Positions 1-6,364 of a stretch of 9,811 nucleotides of DNA are shown piece after piece. The DNA comes from an uncultured bacterium (lineage in GTDB: Bacteria > Pseudomonadota > Alphaproteobacteria > CAISDR01): NCBI GenBank assembly GCA_903884125.1, contig CAISDR010000511.1:1-9811 (forward strand), in the 5' to 3' direction. Below the pieces are notes generated by a model, which was not told where the DNA came from, searched no databases, and saw nothing but the letters and a program-made list of their open reading frames with translations. A program made the translations under genes and the position numbers. The stretch's first letter is position 1; each line of letters opens with the position of its first letter.

Positions 1-1
1 A

Positions 2-1093
2 GGTTATCAAGGTCATTTTGAAAAATTATACACGGATGCCTTTGTTAATATACATGGCGGGGGATATGCAGATGCTGTTTCGACCGGTACGTCGGCGATA
101 TTTGTTGCCCTTGCGGCATTGAATCTGCCTAAGGGTTCGGAGGTGCTGGTATCGCCAATTACCGATCCGGGTACGCTTAGTGCCATTATTCTTAATGGCC
201 TGGTGCCGAAACTTGTTGATTCCCGACCGGGTTCATACAATGTGGATATTGAACAGGTATTGTCCCGGGTGGGTCCGGATGTGTCCTGTCTGGTTCTGGT
301 GCATTCAATTGGGCAGGCGGTTGGCAACATTGCAGCGATTGTATCTGAACTTCACAACCGTGGGATAAGGGTGCTTGAAGATTGCAGCCAGTCTCATGGC
401 GCCAGAGCAAAACGTGGTGGGCTGATTGGAACTTTTGGCGACATTGCCGCTTTTTCCACCATGTATCGCAAGGCCCATATTTCAGGTGGTGCCGGCGGAA
501 TTGTTTATAGCCGGGATCTGACGTTGTTTCGTAATGCACTGGCACATGCAGATCGCGGAAAGCCGCGCTGGATTGATGGGTTTGATGATCGTAACCCAGA
601 TGGTTTTCTATTTCCGGCCTTGAACCATCACACCGACGAAATTTCCTGTGGTATCGGACTGGCATCGCTCAGTCGACTGCCCACTACAATTTCATCACGG
701 CTGGCCTTTATTGCAGAGGTGACAGCAGGCATTGCGGAACATTGCGGAATTGTCCGGCCCTATGGCTATAGTCCGGGGGACTCGCCGTTTGTAATGCCGG
801 TCTTTGTGGACGAGACACAGCTGGTTGTATCAAAGACCGAGTTTGCTCGGATCCTTCGAGCCGAAGGGGTCGACCTGAACCCCCATTATGCGTATCTTGC
901 AGCCGACTGGTCCTGGCTGCGACCGTATCTGGCCGATGACTTTTCAACGCCCAATGCCCGTACCGCGCGCGATCTGAGTTTTGTTCTTTATCTGAATGAA
1001 AATTATGGCGATCAGGAAGCGGCAGATGTGGTCAACGCGCTGGTCAAACTGGAACGTGTGCTGGGTGTTCCCAATGGCGGAAGGCGGGAATGA
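2..1093 (+). CDS. DegT/DnrJ/EryC1/StrS family PLP-dependent sugar aminotransferase (5' end missing)
   Basis: The reading frame is open from base 2 with no stop, so the true start lies left of the window; a TTG at 119 is in frame but falls inside conserved sequence. About 363 codons are visible, near the family's usual 370-400. Family signatures: VSTGTSAIFVALAAL (visible residues 26-40) corresponds to the cofactor phosphate-binding segment. EDCSQSHGA (126-134) carries the Asp that contacts the PLP ring nitrogen. STMYRKAHISGGAGG follows, with the likely Schiff-base Lys encoded at 470-472. Known family role: transfer of an amino group, usually from glutamate, to a keto-sugar nucleotide in the cytoplasm. 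The stop overlaps the next gene's start (ATGA at 1090-1093), so the two are probably translationally coupled and act in sequence: amination, then N-acylation. The sugar substrate and the carbon aminated cannot be told. The family is confident; the exact role is inferred. Confidence 0.9.
   Translation, partial: GYQGHFEKLYTDAFVNIHGGGYADAVSTGTSAIFVALAALNLPKGSEVLVSPITDPGTLSAIILNGLVPKLVDSRPGSYNVDIEQVLSRVGPDVSCLVLVHSIGQAVGNIAAIVSELHNRGIRVLEDCSQSHGARAKRGGLIGTFGDIAAFSTMYRKAHISGGAGGIVYSRDLTLFRNALAHADRGKPRWIDGFDDRNPDGFLFPALNHHTDEISCGIGLASLSRLPTTISSRLAFIAEVTAGIAEHCGIVRPYGYSPGDSPFVMPVFVDETQLVVSKTEFARILRAEGVDLNPHYAYLAADWSWLRPYLADDFSTPNARTARDLSFVLYLNENYGDQEAADVVNALVKLERVLGVPNGGRRE
1079..1084 (+). promoter_or_regulatory. 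Ribosome binding site for the AAC(3)-like gene
   Basis: GGAAGG lies five bases before the ATG at 1090, inside the last codons of the aminotransferase gene. It fixes the start of the downstream gene at the ATGA overlap and supports translational coupling. Confidence 0.6.
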
Positions 1094-1854
1094 GTTGCGA
1101 CATAAAGATCAGGACGTTTCTGGACTCACACCTAATCGGAGAGGGTTCGATCATTCTGGTCCATAGTGCATTTAAAAATCTCTCACGTCAGGGCTGGAAG
1201 GCAGAAGCGTTTATCGAGGGGGTGCTGGCGCATATTGGGGGTGGCACATTATTGATGCCTGCGATGTCATGGCGTTCGGTAAATCGGGATTTTCCGATTT
1301 TTGACGAGCTTGTTACCCCCTCGATTACCGGCGCTTTGACTGAGGTTTTTCGACTGTCATTTGCAACCGCCCGCAGTTTGCACCCCACCCATTCGGTTTC
1401 CGGGATTGGCGCGTTGTCGTCGCATATTCTAGGCGCGCATCATCTGGATCAGGTGCCGGTTGGGCGAAATAGCCCCCATGCCCGTCTGGCTGACGCAGAT
1501 GGCCGCATTCTTCTGCTTGGGGTTGAAATGGACAGCTGCACGCTGGTTCACCAAGCAGAAGGCGAGTTGGCACCCGAAATCTATCTGGAAGCCGAGATTG
1601 AGGAATATACCGGTATCCGGCGCGATGGCAGCCGCATTCCCCTGCGCACGCGCAGGACAAAACGCCTATTGCGAAATTTCTGGCAGTTCGAAGAAGAATT
1701 AGGCCAGCTAGGGCAGGTACGTTATGCTGAAATTGATGGGGTATTCAGCCGGTCTTTTTCAGCCGGAGCGATGAATAGGCTTGTTATGCAGAGACTTACA
1801 GAAGACAGGCTTGCCTGTGTCGCCAAACCGGGGCAGCGTGCCAAAATGATGTAG
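1090..1854 (+). CDS. AAC(3)-fold (Antibiotic_NAT family) N-acyltransferase, probably acting on an amino sugar
   Basis: A 254-aa protein with hallmarks of the aminoglycoside 3-N-acetyltransferase family along its length: LVHSAFKNL (23-31), GGTLLMPAMS (51-60), TPSITGALTEVFR (76-88), LHPTHSVSGIG (97-107), NSPHARL (127-133) and LLLGVEMDSCTLVHQAE (141-157). The last contains the family's conserved D-S-x-T-x-x-H-x-x-E type pattern with His154 and Glu157. The family uses acetyl-CoA to acylate an amine. Length is close to usual (about 260-290). The gene overlaps the upstream aminotransferase by four bases, with a good ribosome site. The likely substrate is therefore the amine that enzyme installs on a sugar nucleotide, with acetyl or another short acyl group as donor. 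This context argues against an aminoglycoside resistance role despite the family name. The family call is strong; substrate and acyl group are inference. Confidence 0.87.
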   Translation: MSCDIKIRTFLDSHLIGEGSIILVHSAFKNLSRQGWKAEAFIEGVLAHIGGGTLLMPAMSWRSVNRDFPIFDELVTPSITGALTEVFRLSFATARSLHPTHSVSGIGALSSHILGAHHLDQVPVGRNSPHARLADADGRILLLGVEMDSCTLVHQAEGELAPEIYLEAEIEEYTGIRRDGSRIPLRTRRTKRLLRNFWQFEEELGQLGQVRYAEIDGVFSRSFSAGAMNRLVMQRLTEDRLACVAKPGQRAKMM

Positions 1855-1923
1855 CGTTAGTCGGGTTTTAATAAACTGATAACCCTTGCGGCTCTACTAA
1901 TGGGAATATAGCCGCGAACCGTC

Positions 1924-1937
1924 GGACAGAACTGTCC
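1924..1937. repeat. 14-base near-perfect palindrome (possible operator)
   Basis: GGACAGAACTGTCC has six-base arms around a two-base AA centre. The two-base spacer is too tight for a good RNA hairpin, so a dimeric protein site is as plausible as an RNA role. It lies about 28 bases before the ATG of the radical SAM gene. Confidence 0.45.
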
Positions 1938-1951
1938 TGTTACCAGTTCTT

Positions 1952-1956
1952 AGGGG
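1952..1956 (+). promoter_or_regulatory. Ribosome binding site that decides the radical SAM gene start
   Basis: AGGGG is nine bases before the ATG at 1966. An in-frame TTG at 1957 directly abuts this motif and so cannot use it, which makes 1966 the preferred start. Confidence 0.65.
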
Positions 1957-1965
1957 TTGGAACTT

Positions 1966-2997
1966 ATGAGCAAGCAAAACGCTGATTTCAGCTGGATCGA
2001 TCCCACAATAGACTGGCGTCCCCTGCCGGTTCCGGAATTGCCGCCTCGACTGATCCTTGATCTGGCCACAAAATGTAACCTGCGATGCGGGATGTGTCCT
2101 GTTTGGGGACAGGATGATGAAGTAGTTGAAAACGCCAAGGGCGTCATGAATCTGGAGGCAAGTCGAAAGCTTCTGGATGAATTGATGGACGCAAAGCCTT
2201 TGGTTAGCCCATGTCTTTACGGTGAGCCACTTCTGGCGCCAGATTTCCGCACGCGGATGCTTGATATGAAATCACGCGGCATGTCGATCTTTATCAATAC
2301 TAACGGACTTTCGCTTACGAACGAAATCGCGGAATTTTTGGTTTCAATCCAGATTGACTCTGTCTTAATCAGTAACGACGCCACCACCAAGGCGACCCTT
2401 AAGAAAATCCGGGGTGTGGACAAGCTGGAAAAAATTGAATCCGCTGTGTTTCGCATGATCCGCGCGCGTGGTGATCATGAATTCCCGCGCATTGGCGTGT
2501 CCTTTACGATGCAGGACGAAAACAGACTCGAGCGGGATGACTTTGTCGAGCGTTGGAGCGGGGTCGTGGATTGTGTGCGCGTCGGGCTGGTTTTTCAGGA
2601 CGGAACATTCAAGGATATGAGCGCGCCTAAAAAGCGAAAGCCATGTCCCGCAATTTACAAGACCATGGCTGTCCATCACGATGGACAAGTCACGGTTTGC
2701 TGTCTGGATGGGCTGAAATCGTCCAACATGGGCAATGTATTTGAACAGGGCGGAAAAGCGGTTTGGAACGGCGAAGCGTTCAGCCAGGTCCGCTATTATC
2801 ATGAAACCGGTCAATGGGATAAAGTGCCATTTTGCAAGCCATGCAATGGTTGGGCACAATATGAATTCGAGGAAACTATTCAGGACGGATTGCTTATCCG
2901 GCAATCACCTGAATATGTATATTACAATCGCATTGATCGATTGAACACATGGAAGGGCAGCCTGTTCAATTTCCATGTTGCCGAACCTGTGCGCTAG
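1966..2997 (+). CDS. Radical SAM protein with C-terminal SPASM-like cluster domain
   Basis: A 343-aa protein starting at the ATG at 1966 (ribosome site at 1952). CNLRCGMC (Cys37, Cys41, Cys44) is the CxxxCxxC motif that binds the 4Fe-4S cluster used to cleave S-adenosylmethionine. LYGEPLL (about 84-90) is the Gly-Glu SAM-binding motif, and INTNGL (110-115) fits the next strand of the partial TIM barrel. The C-terminal third has Cys227, Cys245, Cys246, Cys290 and Cys293 in a SPASM/twitch-like arrangement (KPCP, then VTVCCLDG, then PFCKPC) that would hold one or two auxiliary clusters. Known members with this layout include peptide maturases and sugar-acting dehydrogenases or epimerases. No peptide precursor gene is visible nearby, and the neighbours are sugar enzymes, so a saccharide or glycolipid target is more likely. 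The reaction cannot be told from sequence. It probably continues the + strand transcript. Confidence 0.88.
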   Translation: MSKQNADFSWIDPTIDWRPLPVPELPPRLILDLATKCNLRCGMCPVWGQDDEVVENAKGVMNLEASRKLLDELMDAKPLVSPCLYGEPLLAPDFRTRMLDMKSRGMSIFINTNGLSLTNEIAEFLVSIQIDSVLISNDATTKATLKKIRGVDKLEKIESAVFRMIRARGDHEFPRIGVSFTMQDENRLERDDFVERWSGVVDCVRVGLVFQDGTFKDMSAPKKRKPCPAIYKTMAVHHDGQVTVCCLDGLKSSNMGNVFEQGGKAVWNGEAFSQVRYYHETGQWDKVPFCKPCNGWAQYEFEETIQDGLLIRQSPEYVYYNRIDRLNTWKGSLFNFHVAEPVR

Positions 2998-3067
2998 TAT
3001 CGTCGAAAGCAAAGCTCCTGTAATTCGAGAAATTGAACTTTCAAACTGATGAAGCGGATTTTGCGCA

Positions 3068-3805
3068 ATGACTGCTGAAATTGACCTGCAGATGAAAGCG
3101 GCGCGAAATCACCTGAAACTATCGCTTGATACCAAGCCCCAATCTTTTCAGGCGGCATATCGTTTCTGCCAGGAATACACGATGACGTCGGTTGAAAGAC
3201 TTTATCAGGTGTACTCCTGCACCCAATCGTTACTGAAGCAAAATGTCGCGGGCGATATTGTGGAATGTGGTGTCTGGCGTGGCGGGTCCCTGATGATGGC
3301 GGCTCTGGCCGCAAGAGATTTCGGGGACACTTCAAGGCGGATATTCGCCTGTGATACATTCGAAGGCCATCCAAGACCGGACCCAGTGCTGGACAAAGAT
3401 GTCTGGGGGCAGGATATGGCGGCAATTTATGATCAGAAGTCGGCCGCGCATGAAAAATGGAATAAAGCCAGTATCGAAGATGTCAGTGAAAATCTGGCTT
3501 CGACGGGCTATCCCGGCGATAAACTGATTTATCTGAAGGGCCGTGTTGAAGATACCCTGCCATGCAGTCGTATCAACCGCATATGCCTGTTAAGGCTAGA
3601 TACAGACTGGTATGAGTCAACCGCCCACATATTCAAAACGTTGTATCCAAAGCTGTCTTATGGCGGGGTATTTGTTGTAGACGATTACGGACATATGGAA
3701 GGAGCCAGGCGCGCAACCGATGAGTTTATATCCGGATGTGCGGACACTATTCACCTGATAAATGTCGACTATTCATGTGTTGTTGGCGTTAAATGCGGGC
3801 GGTAG
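3068..3805 (+). CDS. TylF/MycF-family SAM-dependent O-methyltransferase
   Basis: A 245-aa protein matching the macrocin O-methyltransferase (TylF) family in order and length. A helical N-terminus contains YTMTSVERLYQVY (37-49). Next come DIVECGVWRGGS (63-74), the SAM-binding glycine-rich loop, and FACDTFEGHPRP (93-104), the second strand region. LRLDTDWYEST (175-185) and VVDDYGHMEGARRATDEF (203-220) hold the paired acidic residues that bind the divalent metal in characterised relatives. Family members methylate hydroxyls on sugars, such as those on macrolides. Here the likely target is a glycosyl residue or nucleotide sugar of the surface polysaccharide. It lies 70 bases after the radical SAM gene, with a weak purine-rich site (GAAGCGGA, 3051-3058) before the ATG. 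It is the last gene of the + strand set. The sugar and hydroxyl methylated are unknown. Confidence 0.88.
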   Translation: MTAEIDLQMKAARNHLKLSLDTKPQSFQAAYRFCQEYTMTSVERLYQVYSCTQSLLKQNVAGDIVECGVWRGGSLMMAALAARDFGDTSRRIFACDTFEGHPRPDPVLDKDVWGQDMAAIYDQKSAAHEKWNKASIEDVSENLASTGYPGDKLIYLKGRVEDTLPCSRINRICLLRLDTDWYESTAHIFKTLYPKLSYGGVFVVDDYGHMEGARRATDEFISGCADTIHLINVDYSCVVGVKCGR

Positions 3806-3821
3806 TGAACGGACTTAAGCC
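3806..3821. other. Convergent junction between the two gene sets
   Basis: Only 16 bases separate the methyltransferase stop from the stop of the - strand 535-aa gene. The only inverted repeat is AGCC (3818-3821) with GGCT (3826-3829), a four-base stem with no T-run on either side. No intrinsic terminator is visible for either transcript. Confidence 0.7.
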
Positions 3822-5429
3822 TTAGGGCTCAACCCAAAGTGTTTTGATGGCATTGTCCCAGCTTGTAATAAGCTCATCCGTTGTCAGCGCATCACTAGGA
3901 ATTTGCGCCATTATTTCCGATGATACCGGGTAGAAGAATCCCTGTCTGAAATAATAGTCGAATCGTGCCCGATCGTCGGGGCTTGCTGCAAATTGCATGG
4001 CAGATCGCACAGCATTTGGAACAGTGACCTTATGGTCGCCAAAGCGTGTAAAATCTTCAATTGTATCTGCGGTTGCGATGAAAAACGGGTCAGGCGCCGA
4101 CTTTGCAAAATAACAGACATCTTCAAGCTTATTGTCGCCCAACATGTCTGAAAACAACCTGCAGTCACAGGTTAGCAGATCATATTTGTAGTCAGCCGGA
4201 AAAGCCTCATAGGAATAGGCCATTGTGCAATTTTGATAGGAATGAAGGGTAAAGCCACCTTCAGCTTGGGCTGCAACGATGACAACGGACACCGTGACAT
4301 TACCGGGACTGCCGTGCCTGGCGAAACTTTCGAATTGATAAGGGTGCATAGTTTCAACTGTATTTTTCAGGAACCAGTCGTCGTTGAAAGCCAGCACACC
4401 ATCCTTTTCAATGTGATCGTGCTTGATGCGATCCATGAACGGCGCCATCAGCACCCGTAGTGCAGTGCCACATATAAGATGCTTGCCTTCGATCAAGAGG
4501 CGCTTTGCACTGACCATATTATTTTCCGGAATCAATGTATCAGCCGACCATGCGGTGAAATCAGCGCTGATCTGGCGAGATAACTGAACGCAGTCATGGT
4601 GGGCGGTTGCCAGAAGTAATCTGTGCCAGTGGGCGGGCGCCATTAATTCGGGGCGATCCAGGAACGCAGTTACAGAATCTGGAAATGGGTCGATTTGAAC
4701 AATTGCAAACTCACGCAGCTTTCTGATCTGCGGCATGGCATCAATTCGGGCTAAGTCCTTTTTGAAAGTAGAAATGCGGATCACTACTGTTCCAAATTCC
4801 GACAATTGCGGTACGTTGCCTTGTGCCAGTAAACAGGGAAGTATCATTTGTTCTGCGCGGCTTATGAAAAGGTCGCCCCAAATTGGAACTGAAATAACAT
4901 GTGGCCTTCCAAAAACCGGAAAGTCGATGTCCCGTGGCTTTAGTAACTCGTTGTTATGATCGATCATCGCGATCATGCTTTTTTCCAGCGTCCCTTGCAG
5001 CAGATGCTGGATAGCCTGATATGCATTGACGACCATTTCACGTGCTTCATCATATCGCCGAAAATTCACGGATTTTTTTGCCTGCAGGTGATAGTACAGC
5101 CGACTTAGCGCCAAAATCTTGTCGGCAAGATGATCCTGTCGATTTTTTTCAAGTGCGATCGCTGAAAAGCCGATTGCAGACAGATTGTCGCCAGCTAGCA
5201 ATAGCGCAATTGCGGCTACAGTTATCGGATCGGCTTCACTCAGAATTCGGTTCGCTTCGCCCGCTTCAGTTGCAAGACCCTGAATCATCATCTTTTCAAC
5301 AAGGTCGTTACGCGCGTTCAGGCTGTCGATGGTGTGATTGACTTTTGACCGCCTAATCTCTTCGGGCTGCAGTTTTACCTGGCGCATCAATTGGACCAGC
5401 GGATTTTTTGCGAACAGGTCAGTGGTCAT
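3822..5429 (-). CDS. Large protein of uncertain function, possibly a glycosyltransferase with helical N-terminal region
   Basis: A 535-aa protein with no confidently recognised family and no visible signal peptide or membrane segment, so probably cytoplasmic. Residues about 1-165 are helix-rich with repeat-like Ala/Leu pattern (for example ITVAAIALLLAGDNLSAIGF, 69-88), compatible with TPR-like helices. From about 175 the character changes to alternating beta/alpha: VISVPIWGDLFI (178-189), LPCLLAQGNVPQL (197-209), FGTVVIRISTFKKDL (212-226), then SADTLIPENN (295-304), whose acidic residues could serve a GT-A-like donor site. LLTCDCRL (418-425) precedes an alpha/beta segment, and GFFYPV (497-502) is near the C-terminus. 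The 'VPxWG...LP.LL..GN.P.L' pattern resembles, from memory, uncharacterised nucleotide-sugar-transferase-like proteins in polysaccharide loci. It is separated from the upstream SDR gene by 69 bases, so it may be the last gene of that operon. The reading frame is confident; the function is tentative. Confidence 0.75.
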   Translation of the reverse strand: MTTDLFAKNPLVQLMRQVKLQPEEIRRSKVNHTIDSLNARNDLVEKMMIQGLATEAGEANRILSEADPITVAAIALLLAGDNLSAIGFSAIALEKNRQDHLADKILALSRLYYHLQAKKSVNFRRYDEAREMVVNAYQAIQHLLQGTLEKSMIAMIDHNNELLKPRDIDFPVFGRPHVISVPIWGDLFISRAEQMILPCLLAQGNVPQLSEFGTVVIRISTFKKDLARIDAMPQIRKLREFAIVQIDPFPDSVTAFLDRPELMAPAHWHRLLLATAHHDCVQLSRQISADFTAWSADTLIPENNMVSAKRLLIEGKHLICGTALRVLMAPFMDRIKHDHIEKDGVLAFNDDWFLKNTVETMHPYQFESFARHGSPGNVTVSVVIVAAQAEGGFTLHSYQNCTMAYSYEAFPADYKYDLLTCDCRLFSDMLGDNKLEDVCYFAKSAPDPFFIATADTIEDFTRFGDHKVTVPNAVRSAMQFAASPDDRARFDYYFRQGFFYPVSSEIMAQIPSDALTTDELITSWDNAIKTLWVEP

Positions 5430-5498
5430 GTTGTGTGTTCTTGATCCGTTGGCATTTTGAGTTTCAGCATTATACCCAGTAATATGGCAGTAAAATAA
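5430..5498 (-). other. Short gap upstream of the 535-aa gene
   Basis: Sixty-nine AT-rich bases between the SDR stop and the next - strand ATG at 5429. This is the longest gap in the - strand set. I see no clear hairpin, terminator or good ribosome site; the nearest purine stretch is CAAGAA a few bases before the ATG. Confidence 0.5.
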
Positions 5499-6362
5499 CT
5501 AATCCAACAGGAATTGCAGTCCGATTGAAAGGGGGGTGTACCTGAATCGGGGAAAAGCCGACTGCGTTTCGCTTGCATCGAAGAAACGATGCAGCAGATG
5601 GGGGCGGGGGGCGGAACGTGGTATGGAAACGGTAGGCACCCCAGCTATCCGGCCAATCATTGCCGCGATGTCGCGAAAACGTGTAGCATTTCCAGTTGCT
5701 GCGTTGAGCACTCCAATGCTCCGATGTTTGAGTAAAAGTGTGGTCAGCAACGCCACATCATTGACATCAATATGATCGCGCTTCTCTTCACCGTCTCCAA
5801 AATAGTGGATCGGTCCACCAGCCTTTGCCTCGCGCATGAATCGGTTAGGGCCATAGCCGTTATGTGGATCCTGTTTTCCATAAATCAATGTTGGGCGCAG
5901 GAATGCAATTGGGGCAGATACAGCACTCTTGAACATTACTTCGCGTGCCAAATGCATTACACCGTGCAGAGTGGAAGGTGCGCAGGGGGATCGTTCGCAA
6001 ACTGGCCGGGCGTCATCTGCATAAACAGCATCGGAACTGAGATATAGGAAATGATGAAGTGTCTTGCCGGTAAAGGCGGCGCATACATTTTCCGCCATCA
6101 AGATATTTCTGTGCAGTAGGGTTGATGTTTTGGCGGGCGCCTTTGCCGCAATCATGACGATACTGTCCCCACTACGGCAATAGTCCCTTAGCCACGTTGC
6201 CGCAGTCGAACTCTCAAGATCATTGGCATCCCGCCCAATGGCCACATAATTAATGCCCGAAGCCGAAAGCCTTTGGGCAATGCTGCGTCCGATAAACCCG
6301 TTTCCGCCAATCAACACAACGCGAGACGGATCTGCAGGGATTTTGTTCAAATGCTCAATCAT
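5499..6362 (-). CDS. Extended SDR (NAD-dependent epimerase/dehydratase family) with an altered catalytic motif
   Basis: A 287-aa protein. VVLIGGNGFIG (15-25) is the Rossmann GxxGxxG nucleotide-binding motif. LYLSSDAVYAD (107-117) carries the usual catalytic Ser/Thr region. FLRPTLIYG (154-162) and KRDHIDVNDVA (194-204) are standard extended-SDR sugar-nucleotide landmarks. The normal YxxxK dyad would fall in the segment reading LHGVMHLARE (132-141): Tyr is replaced by His133 (CAC, 5964-5966) and Lys by His137 (CAT, 5952-5954). The downstream LAxE part remains recognisable, so the alignment is fairly secure. The protein may use different chemistry, act as a reductase with another proton relay, or bind without catalysis. 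It starts two bases after the dehydrogenase stop, implying translational coupling and a shared pathway. Length is slightly shorter than typical (about 290-330). The family is confident; the reaction is unknown. Confidence 0.85.
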   Translation of the reverse strand: MIEHLNKIPADPSRVVLIGGNGFIGRSIAQRLSASGINYVAIGRDANDLESSTAATWLRDYCRSGDSIVMIAAKAPAKTSTLLHRNILMAENVCAAFTGKTLHHFLYLSSDAVYADDARPVCERSPCAPSTLHGVMHLAREVMFKSAVSAPIAFLRPTLIYGKQDPHNGYGPNRFMREAKAGGPIHYFGDGEEKRDHIDVNDVALLTTLLLKHRSIGVLNAATGNATRFRDIAAMIGRIAGVPTVSIPRSAPRPHLLHRFFDASETQSAFPRFRYTPLSIGLQFLLD

Positions 6363-6364
6363 GT

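Larger units (their letters stand above)
1855..1965 (+). promoter_or_regulatory. Structured intergenic leader upstream of the radical SAM gene
   Basis: This 111-base gap is the longest non-coding stretch in the window and is rich in inverted repeats. GGGTT (1863-1867) pairs with AACCC (1881-1885). GCGGCT (1888-1893) pairs with AGCCGC (1910-1915) across a 16-base loop. GGACAG (1924-1929) and CTGTCC (1932-1937) form a 14-base near-palindrome. AGAACTG (1928-1934) can instead pair with CAGTTCT (1944-1950), ending just before the AGGGG ribosome site at 1952-1956. The last two pairings share bases and are mutually exclusive. None is followed by a T-run, so intrinsic termination is not supported. 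The gap could hold an internal promoter, an operator at the palindrome, or a translation-control leader. I see no promoter boxes good enough to call. Confidence 0.4.

Noticed and set aside
192..665. Open frame on the - strand opposite the aminotransferase
   Set aside because: The + strand reading carries the PLP-enzyme motifs; the antisense product is low-complexity and unlike a protein family.
1090..1854. Antibiotic resistance gene (aminoglycoside acetyltransferase)
   Set aside because: The family matches, but overlap with a sugar aminotransferase inside a glycan locus makes an amino-sugar substrate more likely.
1863..1885. GGGTT/AACCC hairpin after the acyltransferase as an intrinsic terminator
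   Set aside because: A five-base stem with a 13-base loop and no T-run does not meet terminator criteria.
1957..1965. TTG at 1957 as the start of the radical SAM protein
   Set aside because: It abuts the AGGGG ribosome site, whereas ATG at 1966 has correct nine-base spacing.
2365..2904. Long open frame on the - strand within the radical SAM gene
   Set aside because: It lies wholly opposite a gene with clear Cys motifs and domain order; its translation shows no family features, so it is an antisense shadow.
3049..3078. Nine-codon frame overlapping the methyltransferase start
   Set aside because: It could be a coupling minigene, but it has no good ribosome site and such short frames are common by chance.
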